A stretch of 54,451 nucleotides of DNA, from contig SHXO01000008.1 of NCBI GenBank assembly GCA_009693245.1, forward strand, positions 1 through 54,451, read 5' to 3'. Shown here piece by piece: positions 25,984 through 33,976 of this stretch. Source of the stretch: Betaproteobacteria bacterium. GTDB lineage: Bacteria; Pseudomonadota; Gammaproteobacteria; Burkholderiales; SHXO01. Below the pieces are notes generated by a model. It saw nothing but the letters and a program-made list of their open reading frames with translations. It was not told the DNA's origin and did no database searches. The first letter of the stretch is position 1; the number at the start of each line of letters is the position of its first letter. Both the position numbers and the translations under genes were made by a program.

Positions 25984-26105
25984 TTAAGGAGCCAGGAGCT
26001 AGGAACTAGGGGGGAGAGCTTTTCGTCTCCTCCCGCTCCGGTATCCAATCGCGCCGCTGTCTTTTCTCTGTCCTCCGTCCTCCGTCCTCCGTCCTCCGTC
26101 TTCTG
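25984..26105 (+). repeat. Purine tract plus TCCTCCG tandem repeats between binding protein and permease
   Basis: A purine-rich stretch (AAGGAGCCAGGAGCTAGGA, then GGGGGGAGAG) at 25984-26018 is followed by pyrimidine stretches. These include four exact tandem copies of TCCTCCG at 26071-26098 and a fifth diverged copy, TCTTCTG. The two halves can pair in the mRNA. The tract ends six bases before the GTG start of the permease gene, which has no visible Shine-Dalgarno sequence. Confidence 0.75.
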
Positions 26106-26110
26106 ATAGC

Positions 26111-26971
26111 GTGAAAATCTCGCCTACACTAACGTCCTATCTCCAGATCGGGCCGCTGCTACTGGTGCTGCTGCTTTTCTTCGGCATCCCCTTGCTGGTG
26201 GTCGTTGCCTATAGTTTTTTTCAATTCGACGGCATCGATTCCGTTCCCGGCTTCGATTTCCTCAACTACATCGACGTGCTGACTTCCGAAGTGACGGTGT
26301 CGTTGTACGTGAAGACTCTCTTCTACGCCGTGGTCGTGTGGGCCATAACCCTGTTCATCGGGTTCACGGTGGCTTATTTCCTTGCCTTCCATGTTCAGAG
26401 TCTCATTTGGCAGATGGCGCTGTTTCTCCTATGTACCGTGCCTTTCTGGACTTCCAACATCATTCGCATGATTTCCTGGATTCCGTTTCTCGGGCGCAAC
26501 GGAATTTTCAATAACGCGCTCATCGGCGCCGGCATCACTAAAGAGCCGCTCGAATTTCTGCTGTTCTCGGATTTCGCGGTCATCATCGCCTACGTGCATT
26601 TGTTCACCCTCTTCATGATCGTGCCCATCTTCAATTCCATGGCCCGCATCGACAAGTCGCTCATCGAGGCCGCGCGCGATGGCGGCGCCGGGGGCTGGCG
26701 CATCATATGGGACATCATAGTGCCGCTGTCCAAAACCGGCATCGCCCTGGGTTCTATTTTCGTCATCACCTTGGTCATGGGAGATTTCTTCGTGGTCAAG
26801 GTCATGAGCGGCAGCCAGTCCGCTTCCATCGCCTTGGCCATGTCCAACCAAATCGCCATGGTGCAGTATCCGCCTGCCGCGGCCAGCGCGGTCATCTTGC
26901 TCATCGTGGTGAGCTTGATGGTGGCAGCCATTCTTCGCGTGGTCGATGTGCGAAAAGAGATCGCGGGCTAG
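26111..26971 (+). CDS. ABC transporter permease, PotB-like
   Basis: 286 residues with about six membrane helices and the binding-protein-dependent transport signature near EAARDGGAGGWRIIWDIIVPLSKTGI (the EAA loop). The GTG at 26111 has no clear ribosome binding site. The next gene starts four bases after the stop. Confidence 0.9.
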   Translation: MKISPTLTSYLQIGPLLLVLLLFFGIPLLVVVAYSFFQFDGIDSVPGFDFLNYIDVLTSEVTVSLYVKTLFYAVVVWAITLFIGFTVAYFLAFHVQSLIWQMALFLLCTVPFWTSNIIRMISWIPFLGRNGIFNNALIGAGITKEPLEFLLFSDFAVIIAYVHLFTLFMIVPIFNSMARIDKSLIEAARDGGAGGWRIIWDIIVPLSKTGIALGSIFVITLVMGDFFVVKVMSGSQSASIALAMSNQIAMVQYPPAAASAVILLIVVSLMVAAILRVVDVRKEIAG

Positions 26972-26974
26972 GCT

Positions 26975-27850
26975 ATGCGCAAAATACAAACGGGCAAACG
27001 ACCCTTGAGTTTCTACGCGCTGAGCGGCTTCTTCACACTGTTCGTGCTGTTTCTCTACGGGCCCATGTCGGCCATTTACATCTTGTCGTTTCAAGGCCCC
27101 ACCGGCGGGCTCACCTTTCCCATGCGGGGCTGGTCCTTGCATTGGTTCGGCGCCTTGTTCGCGCAGCAGCGCACGGGGGATTTCGCGGGGGCCTTTACCC
27201 GCTCCATGATTCTCGCGGGCATGGTGTTGGTGCTAACGGTCGCTATTTCAGTCGTCGCTGGGCTGGCCTTCCGCCGGCGCTTCGTTGGTTCTGCCTTCGT
27301 GTTCTATCTGGCGGTGGCAAGCCTCATCATGCCAGGCCTGTTGGTGGGCTTGGGCGTGGGCCTGACCTTTCAAACCATGGGGGTTCAAACCAAGTGGTAC
27401 GCCTCGGCCCTGGGCACCCAGCTCACGTGGACCTTGCCCTTTGGCATGCTGATCATGTTCGCGGTGTTCAGCCGCTTTGACCGCGCCTATGAAGAAGCCG
27501 CGCGCGATTTGGGCGCCACCAACTGGCAGATATTCTTGTGGGTGGTGCTGCCCATCTTGTTCCCAGGCATGATCGCCGTGGCGTTGTTTGGATTCACTCT
27601 TTCCTACGACGAGTTTCCTCGCACCTTGCTCACCTCCGGGGCCGCGAACACCCTCCCGATGGAAATTTGGGGCATGACCACGAACGTGACCTCGCCGGCA
27701 CTCTACGCCTTGGGCACCGTCACCACCCTGGTGTCCTTCGCCGCCATCTCCCTGGCCCTGGGCTCCATCGCCATCATTCAGCGCCGGCGCACGCGCGCGG
27801 GCATCAAGAGCGAAAACGACGCGAAGAACGCGATTTCAGGACATCACTAA
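26975..27850 (+). CDS. ABC transporter permease, PotC-like
   Basis: 291 residues, about six membrane helices. The EAA loop EEAARDLGATNWQIFLWVVLPILFPG is canonical for PotC-type subunits, and SYDEFPRTLLTSG matches the family's SFDDF..T block. It pairs with the preceding permease in the inner membrane. Confidence 0.92.
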   Translation: MRKIQTGKRPLSFYALSGFFTLFVLFLYGPMSAIYILSFQGPTGGLTFPMRGWSLHWFGALFAQQRTGDFAGAFTRSMILAGMVLVLTVAISVVAGLAFRRRFVGSAFVFYLAVASLIMPGLLVGLGVGLTFQTMGVQTKWYASALGTQLTWTLPFGMLIMFAVFSRFDRAYEEAARDLGATNWQIFLWVVLPILFPGMIAVALFGFTLSYDEFPRTLLTSGAANTLPMEIWGMTTNVTSPALYALGTVTTLVSFAAISLALGSIAIIQRRRTRAGIKSENDAKNAISGHH

Positions 27851-27859
27851 GAACTCAGC

Positions 27860-28957
27860 ATGGGCAATTCAACCAAGGGCGATATCGAGCTGGCGCGCGT
27901 GACCAAGCGCTTTGGGGAAACGGTGGCGGTGCGCGAAATCGATCTCAAGATTCCAGGCGGCGCCTACTGTTGTTTGCTGGGGCCCTCGGGTTGCGGCAAG
28001 ACCACCATCTTGCGCATGATCGCGGGCCACGAAGATCCCACGCAGGGCGATGTACTCATCGATGGCGAACGTGTCAACGGCGAGCCTCCGGTGCGCCGGG
28101 GTACCGCCATGATGTTTCAGAGCTACGCGCTATTTCCGCATCTCACCTGCGCGGAAAACGTGGCTTTCAATCTCAAGGTACGTGGCATCCCCAGGACCGA
28201 GCGCTTGGCCAAGGCCAGGGATATGTTGGCGCAAGTACGCATGGAGCAGTTTGCCGACCGGGTGCCGGCCCAACTCTCCGGCGGGCAACAGCAGCGCATC
28301 GCGCTCGCGCGGGCACTCATCACCAACCCTCGCGTGCTCTTGCTCGATGAACCGCTTTCCGCCCTGGACGAGTTTCTGCGCTTGCGGATGCGTGGTGAAC
28401 TAAAGCGCATGCAAAAGGAGTTCGGCATCACCTTCATCCACGTGACTCACACGCAAATGGAGGCCATCGCCCTGGCGGACATGGTGGTGGTGATGGACCA
28501 GGGCCGCATCGAACAGGCTGGCCCCGCGCGCGAGGTCTACGAGCGCCCTCGCACCAGCTACGTGGCCCGGTTCATGGGCGGGCAGAATGTACTGGCGGGG
28601 AAGGTTCTGGAGCATCTGGGCGATCACGTTCTCGTGCAATGCGGGCCGCGCAAGGTGCGTGTTTCCGTGGCGGGTGCCATGAAAGCGGGGGATCTTTTCA
28701 ATGCCTCCATACGCCGCGATCGCATCACGGTGCGCCGCGCGCCGGGCGAAAACACCGAGGCCGGATTGAACTCCATCGTTGGAAGAGTCGGCACCATCGA
28801 ATACCAAGGCTCGTGGGTGAAGCTTCCCGTCGAAGGTGCCATGGGCGAGGAGTTCGTGGCCAACCTGCTGGATAATGATTACTTCGCCGAACCGGTCCAG
28901 TCCGGTGACTGGGTCACAGCCGCCTGGAAAGCCGAGGAAATGCACTACGTGACCTAG
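27860..28957 (+). CDS. ABC transporter ATP-binding protein, PotA-like
   Basis: 365 residues. Walker A is GPSGCGKTT, the Q-loop lies in MMFQSYALFPH, the signature is LSGGQQQRIALARAL, Walker B is LLLLDEPLSALD, and the H-loop is FIHVTHTQ. The C-terminal third is a TOBE-type regulatory domain starting near residue 240. It powers the Pot-like importer. Confidence 0.94.
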   Translation: MGNSTKGDIELARVTKRFGETVAVREIDLKIPGGAYCCLLGPSGCGKTTILRMIAGHEDPTQGDVLIDGERVNGEPPVRRGTAMMFQSYALFPHLTCAENVAFNLKVRGIPRTERLAKARDMLAQVRMEQFADRVPAQLSGGQQQRIALARALITNPRVLLLDEPLSALDEFLRLRMRGELKRMQKEFGITFIHVTHTQMEAIALADMVVVMDQGRIEQAGPAREVYERPRTSYVARFMGGQNVLAGKVLEHLGDHVLVQCGPRKVRVSVAGAMKAGDLFNASIRRDRITVRRAPGENTEAGLNSIVGRVGTIEYQGSWVKLPVEGAMGEEFVANLLDNDYFAEPVQSGDWVTAAWKAEEMHYVT

Positions 28958-28977
28958 TCTATGGAGGAGCACGGGCA

Positions 28978-30390
28978 ATGGCTTCAACACTTATAAAGAA
29001 CGGCCGCATCGTCACCGCGGTGGATGACTACACCGCGGACATTCTCGTGGTGGACGGGCGCATACAAACCATCGGCAAGAACCTCGTGGCGGGCGCGGAC
29101 GCGCAAGTGCACGACGCCAGCGGATTGCTGGTGCTGCCCGGCGGCGTGGACGTGCATACCCATCTCGACTGGGAATTCGGTCCCACCTATACCGTGGATA
29201 CCTTCGGTACGGGTACCAAGTCCGCGGCCTTTGGTGGCACCACCACGCTGATCGATTTTTGCAACCAGACCAAGGGCGAGAGCCCGCTCAAGGGCCTGGA
29301 GAACTGGCACGAGCGGCGCAAGAGCGCGGCCGTGGACGTCGGCGCCCACATGATCATGCTGGACGTGAACGATCAAAGCCTGGCTGACATGAAGACCCTT
29401 ATCCGCAACGAGGGCGTCACCACCTTCAAACTGTTCATGGCCTATCCCGGCGTGTTGATGGTGGACGATGGCGCGCTGTTCAAGGCCATGCGCATCGCGG
29501 GCGCCAATGGCGCCATGACCTGCGTTCACGCCGAGAACGGGCAAGTCATCTCCGTGCTGGTGAAAGAAGCCCTCGAGGCTGGCATGACGGCACCCAAATA
29601 CCACGCCACCACGCGGCCTTCCATACTCGAAGGCGAGGCGACTCATCGCGCCATTCGCTTGTCCGAGCTGGCGCAATCGCCCCTATACATCGTGCACCTA
29701 TCCGCCGGCGAGGCGCTCCACGCCGTGACGGAAGCGCGTGACCGCGGCATCCCCGTGCACGCGGAGACTTGTCCTCATTATTTGTTCCTCACGGCGCAAG
29801 ACTACGAGCGGCCCGAATTCGAAGGCGCCAAGTACGTGATGACTCCGCCCTTGCGTGACCACCATCACCAGAACCAGCTTTGGCGCGGACTCAAGACGGA
29901 CGACTTGCAAGTGGTATCCACGGATCATTGCCCCTTCTGCTTCAACGAGCAACCCTATGGAATGAAGTATTCAAAGCAGCAGGGGGCCAACGACTTCAGC
30001 AAGATTCCCAACGGGGCGCCGGGCGTGGAAACGCGCTTACCCCTCATCTTCGACGGGGCGGTGTTAAAGCACGGCATGTCCATCAACCGCTTCGTGGAAA
30101 TCACCTCCACCGCGCCGGCCAAGCTCTTCGGGCTGTTCCCGAAGAAAGGTACCATTGCCGTGGGGACCGACGGCGACATCGTCCTATTCGATCCCAAGGA
30201 GCAATGGACCATTCGCCAGGCGGAGCAGCATAGCCGCAGCGATTACACCTTGTTCGAAGGGCGTAATGTGACGGGCCGTGTAAAGAAAGTATTACTTCGC
30301 GGCCAGTGCATCGTTGAGGGTGCTGCGTGGAAGGGTAGGGAAGGAATGGGCGAATACTTGCGCCGGGGCGAAGCAGGAAGAATTAAATGA
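28978..30390 (+). CDS. Dihydropyrimidinase / D-hydantoinase
   Basis: 470 residues with a GGAGGA site. All cyclic amidohydrolase residues are in place: metal ligands His60 and His62 in VHTHLDWEF, carboxylated Lys151 in TFKLFMAYPG, His184 in CVHAENG, His240 in YIVHLSAGEAL and Asp316 in STDHCPF. It opens dihydropyrimidine or hydantoin rings to N-carbamoyl amino acids. No N-carbamoylase of the usual type follows directly, but an M20 amidohydrolase lies at 6604. It follows potA by 20 bases and overlaps no gene. Confidence 0.93.
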   Translation: MASTLIKNGRIVTAVDDYTADILVVDGRIQTIGKNLVAGADAQVHDASGLLVLPGGVDVHTHLDWEFGPTYTVDTFGTGTKSAAFGGTTTLIDFCNQTKGESPLKGLENWHERRKSAAVDVGAHMIMLDVNDQSLADMKTLIRNEGVTTFKLFMAYPGVLMVDDGALFKAMRIAGANGAMTCVHAENGQVISVLVKEALEAGMTAPKYHATTRPSILEGEATHRAIRLSELAQSPLYIVHLSAGEALHAVTEARDRGIPVHAETCPHYLFLTAQDYERPEFEGAKYVMTPPLRDHHHQNQLWRGLKTDDLQVVSTDHCPFCFNEQPYGMKYSKQQGANDFSKIPNGAPGVETRLPLIFDGAVLKHGMSINRFVEITSTAPAKLFGLFPKKGTIAVGTDGDIVLFDPKEQWTIRQAEQHSRSDYTLFEGRNVTGRVKKVLLRGQCIVEGAAWKGREGMGEYLRRGEAGRIK

Positions 30391-30403
30391 ACGAGGAGAC
30401 CTT

Positions 30404-31621
30404 ATGAAATTTACGAGACGTGCCTATGTGGTGGCGCTGGCCAGTGCCGCCGTGCTGCTGGCCGCGCCGAATGCTTTTGCCCAAAAGAAGTATGGCCCTG
30501 GAGCGAGCGACACGGAAATCAAGATCGGCCAGACCATGCCCTACAGCGGGCCGGCCTCAGCCTACGCCGCCATCGGCAAGACCGAGGTGGCCTACTTTCA
30601 GATGATCAACGACCAGGGGGGCATCAATGGCCGCAAGATCAACTTGATCAGCTTGGACGATGGCTATTCGCCGCCGCGCGCCGTGGAACAGGTGCGCCGG
30701 CTGGTGGAGGAAGAGCAGGTACTGGCGCTATTTCAAACGCTCGGCACGCCCACCAACACGGCCATCCACAAGTACGTGAACGCCAAGAAGGTGCCGCATC
30801 TTTTCATCGCGACTGGGGCGACCAAGTGGGGCGACCCGAAAAGTCACCCGTGGACCATGGGCTGGCAGCCCACTTACCAAACCGAGGCAAATATCTATGC
30901 CAGGTACATACTGGCACACAAGCCTAATGCAAAGGTCGCGATCCTTTATCAGAACGACGATTACGGCAAAGACTACTTGAAGGGATTCAAGGACGGGTTG
31001 GGCGACAAGGCCGCGAGCCTTATCGTAGCGGAGGTGAGTTACGAAGTAACAGACCCTACCGTGGATTCCCAAATCGTCACGCTTAAAGCTTCGGGCGCGG
31101 ATACGTTCTTCAACATCACCACGCCGAAGTTCGCTGCCCAGGCCATTCGCAAAGTGCATGACATGGGCTGGAAGCCGCTACATTTCCTGAACAACGTATC
31201 GTCCTCCGTGGGGTCGACGCTTACGCCTGCCGGGCTGGAAAAATCCGCGGGAATCATTACCGCGCAGTACATGAAGGATGCCGCCGATCCGCAGTGGAAC
31301 AAGGATCCTGCCATGCAGCGCTGGCGCGAGTTCATGGCGAAGTACATGCCCGGCGCCGACTTGAGCGACATAATGCACGTGTACGGGTACGCCGTGGCAC
31401 AACTCATGGTCCAAGTCATCAAGCAATGCGGGGACGATCTCACGCGAGAGAATCTCATGAAGCATGCGGCCAGCGTGAAGAGCTTTGAGCCCGACGGCCT
31501 GCTTCCGGGCATCAAGAACAACACCAGTCCTACAGACTACTACCCTATTGAACAAGTGCAACTCCAGCAGTTCGACGGCAAGCGTTGGGTATTGTTTGGC
31601 TCGCTGATGGGGCACGAATGA
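30404..31621 (+). CDS. Branched-chain-type ABC substrate-binding protein, paralogue of SBP1 (SBP3)
   Basis: 405 residues from the ATG at 30404, preceded by GAGGAGA. The signal peptide ends near NAFAQ; the mature protein begins KKYGPGASDTEIKIGQTMPYSG. It aligns with the protein at 12310 over its whole length without large gaps and with most residues identical. No Liv permease is adjacent, so it probably uses the livHMGF importer at 15060-19887. Its stop overlaps the SDR gene start (ATGA). Confidence 0.9.
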   Translation: MKFTRRAYVVALASAAVLLAAPNAFAQKKYGPGASDTEIKIGQTMPYSGPASAYAAIGKTEVAYFQMINDQGGINGRKINLISLDDGYSPPRAVEQVRRLVEEEQVLALFQTLGTPTNTAIHKYVNAKKVPHLFIATGATKWGDPKSHPWTMGWQPTYQTEANIYARYILAHKPNAKVAILYQNDDYGKDYLKGFKDGLGDKAASLIVAEVSYEVTDPTVDSQIVTLKASGADTFFNITTPKFAAQAIRKVHDMGWKPLHFLNNVSSSVGSTLTPAGLEKSAGIITAQYMKDAADPQWNKDPAMQRWREFMAKYMPGADLSDIMHVYGYAVAQLMVQVIKQCGDDLTRENLMKHAASVKSFEPDGLLPGIKNNTSPTDYYPIEQVQLQQFDGKRWVLFGSLMGHE

Positions 31622-32376
31622 AACCCATAAATCTCACCGGCCGCGTCGCGGTCATCACTGGAGCCAGCCGGGGTATCGGCCGCGCCACCGCACTGGAATT
31701 CGCGAGCGTTGGGGCCAAGCTGGCGCTCGTTAGCCGCAACGAAGCCAAGCTTGCTGAAACGCTCGCCATGGTACGCGCCGCCGGCGCGGAAGCGGAAATC
31801 TATCTATGCGACGTGCGTGATGAGGCGCAAGTGAAGCAGGTGGCGGAGAAGGTCAAGACGCGCTTCGGCAACGCGCATATCCTCGTCAACAATGCCGGCA
31901 CCGCCATCCGCAAGAACATCATCGATTTCACCTATGAAGAATGGCGCACCCAAATCGACACTAACATCAGCGGCGTGTTCCTGATGTGCAAGTACATCGT
32001 GCCGCTCATGAAGGGCCAAGGCTATGGGCGGGTGATCAATCTCGCCTCCATCATGGCCCATGTATCGAGCACGGGGCGCGGTGTTTACTCCGCCACCAAA
32101 CACGCGGTTCTGGGCCTCACACGCGCGCTCGCGCTCGAATTAGTGGACGACAAGATCAACGTGGTTGCCATCAGCCCGGGATTCATCGCCACCGATCTCA
32201 CCGCGCCGCTGCGCGCCGACCCGGCCAAGAACGCGGCGCTCATGGATCAAACCCCCATGCGGCGCTGGGGCACGGCCGAAGAAATCGCCTCCATGGCCCT
32301 ATACATCTGCTCCGATGCCGCCGCCTTCATGACGGGCAGCGATGTGCTGATCGATGGGGGTTGGTGCGCGCAGTAG
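31618..32376 (+). CDS. Short-chain dehydrogenase/reductase
   Basis: 252 residues. It has the nucleotide motif TGASRGIG at about residues 14-21, NNAGT, catalytic Ser in NLASIMA and YSATK (Tyr and Lys). It is a classical SDR, probably NAD(P)-dependent reduction or oxidation of a hydroxyl group, and FabG-like in shape. It is coupled to the SBP3 gene by a four-base overlap, so it belongs to the hydantoin-type locus. Substrate unknown. Confidence 0.9.
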   Translation: MKPINLTGRVAVITGASRGIGRATALEFASVGAKLALVSRNEAKLAETLAMVRAAGAEAEIYLCDVRDEAQVKQVAEKVKTRFGNAHILVNNAGTAIRKNIIDFTYEEWRTQIDTNISGVFLMCKYIVPLMKGQGYGRVINLASIMAHVSSTGRGVYSATKHAVLGLTRALALELVDDKINVVAISPGFIATDLTAPLRADPAKNAALMDQTPMRRWGTAEEIASMALYICSDAAAFMTGSDVLIDGGWCAQ

Positions 32377-32402
32377 GTTTAAGGCATCGAACTTCAAAAT
32401 CC

Positions 32403-32507
32403 CACCACAGAGACACAGAGGCACAGAGGCACAGAGGAAGGCAAATTCCAGAGAGGAAAGAAAACACCTTCAAAAGGCTTTCTCTGTGCCTCTGTGTCTC
32501 TGTGGTG
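32403..32507. repeat. Perfect 26-base inverted repeat with 53-base centre (CACAGAG type)
   Basis: The arms at 32403-32428 and 32482-32507 are exact reverse complements, made of CACAGAGA and CACAGAGG words. They lie between the convergent SDR and LLM genes. It could act as a bidirectional terminator or be a small non-autonomous element. No open frame lies in the centre. Confidence 0.8.
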
Positions 32508-32519
32508 AAAGGGTTCTTA

Positions 32520-33476
32520 CTACCTCACCTTCGGCATGATCTCGCTAGCGAAGCGCTCCATCGCCGCGATGGATTCCTCCAGCGTCGCGCGCTGGAAGGA
32601 GAACAGTAATTCCTTCATCCCCATTTCCTTGAACCGCAGGATGTCCTCGACGACGTTGGCGTCGGTGCCGGTGAAGAGCTGGCGTTTGCCATCGTCCGTG
32701 GTCACGAGGTTGTTTTCCTTATACCAATTCGCCCAGTAGACGACTCCGATGGATTTCGGATCGCGTTTGATTTTCTCCGCCTCCTGATGCAACTTCGCGA
32801 TGCCGCCGTTCAAGCGTTCCACGGTGTTCAACGGAAACTCCGGATTGGTGCCGATGGGGTACCAAGCATCGCCGATGCGCGCCGTGCGGCGCAGCGCCGC
32901 CGGGCTTTCGCCGCCCACCCAGATGGGCAGGTGAGGGCGTTGCACGGGCTTCGGGAGAAACGAGATGTTGCTGAAGCGCACGTACTTGCCCTCGAAGCGC
33001 GGATTGTCCTCGGTCCACAAAATCTTGAACGCATCCAGATATTCGTCCGTGACCTTGCCGCGCTCGGCGAAAGGCGGCGCACCCAGCGCCTGAAATTCCT
33101 CGTCCATCCACCCGGCGCCCACGCCCAGCGTTACGCGCCCGTTGGACAACACGTCGATGGTCGCCAGCAGCTTGGCGGTATACAGGGCAGGGCGGTGTGG
33201 CACGACCATCACCGATGTGAGCAGCCGCGCCTTCTTGGTAATGGCCGCCAGATAAGTCATGACGGCCAGCGGTTCCATGCAATGACCGAGATTCGCGCCC
33301 GCCATCTTGCGATTCGCGCTGTAGGGGTAAGGCGAGGCGATGGAAGTGGGAATGACGATATGATCGGGAATGGCCAGATATGTAAAGCCCAGAGCCTCGC
33401 CTTTCGTGGCGAATGCCGTGATGGAATGCGTGTCCGCGAGCGCGCCGCGAATGGCGATGTTGAAGCCGAAATCCAT
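32520..33476 (-). CDS. LLM-class flavin-dependent oxidoreductase
   Basis: 318 residues of the luciferase-like monooxygenase fold. It has FGFNIAIRGALADT at the N-terminus, AIPDHIVIPT, VLSNGRVTLGVGAGW and LPIWVGGESPAALRRTAR. It resembles the F420-dependent TIGR03619 group, though FMN use is possible in this organism. In this neighbourhood an oxygenase attacking a nitrogen ring or side chain is conceivable. It is convergent with the SDR gene across the 26-base inverted repeat. Confidence 0.87.
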   Translation of the reverse strand: MDFGFNIAIRGALADTHSITAFATKGEALGFTYLAIPDHIVIPTSIASPYPYSANRKMAGANLGHCMEPLAVMTYLAAITKKARLLTSVMVVPHRPALYTAKLLATIDVLSNGRVTLGVGAGWMDEEFQALGAPPFAERGKVTDEYLDAFKILWTEDNPRFEGKYVRFSNISFLPKPVQRPHLPIWVGGESPAALRRTARIGDAWYPIGTNPEFPLNTVERLNGGIAKLHQEAEKIKRDPKSIGVVYWANWYKENNLVTTDDGKRQLFTGTDANVVEDILRFKEMGMKELLFSFQRATLEESIAAMERFASEIMPKVR

Positions 33477-33617
33477 ATTGCACTCCTCAGATAATTTGCA
33501 TGCGGGGCCATGTTAGCAAGGAACCCGGATCGCCTGATTCGCGGTATCTCTGGCTGGTGGTTGGCATGACGCGACGGTACCCGGTGCTAAACTGCGCGCT
33601 CATCCCGCAAGGCACGC

Positions 33618-33694
33618 GCGCCCATAGCTCAGTTGGATAGAGTACCTGGCTTCGAACCAGGTGGTCGGGAGTTCGAGTCTCTCTGGGCGCGCCA
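33618..33694 (+). tRNA. tRNA-Arg (anticodon TCG)
   Basis: A 77-base cloverleaf. The acceptor arms GCGCCCA / TGGGCGC are followed by G and an encoded CCA. The D arm is GCTCAGTTGGATAGAGT, the anticodon stem CCTGG / CCAGG encloses CTTCGAA, and the T arm contains TTCGAGT. The anticodon TCG reads CGA and related arginine codons. The 282 bases after it, up to the next gene, hold no convincing coding sequence. Confidence 0.95.
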
Positions 33695-33976
33695 GAAAAT
33701 CAATGCGTTATATGAGGAATGGCTATTCTTTTTTCTCTCGGTGCTATGCCGAGAGCTATGCCGCGCATGCGATGGCCGTTGCGCTAACCCAATTCATTGG
33801 AGACTGACTGCACTCGGCCATGACCCGCCGGATGAAGGCCGCCTGCGGAGCGTCCCCTGTAGCGTGCAAAGCTGCCATGCAGGGCTCGCAAGAAACTACA
33901 AGGTAGCCGCCTATTTCGAACGAGATCACTTGAGCGCACGATTCGCGCGCCGCAACGAAAAGTCTTCGACGCTTTC

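Noticed and set aside
26071-26105. The TCCTCCG repeats as a CRISPR array
   Set aside because: Units are seven bases with no spacers, and no cas genes occur.
28984-29676. Long open frames antisense to the dihydropyrimidinase and many other genes
   Set aside because: They are frame shadows of GC-rich coding DNA; the opposite strand has full conserved motifs and ribosome binding sites.
33618-33976. The tRNA-Arg gene as the attachment site of an integrated element
   Set aside because: No integrase, no repeated tRNA 3' end and no element cargo are visible on either side.
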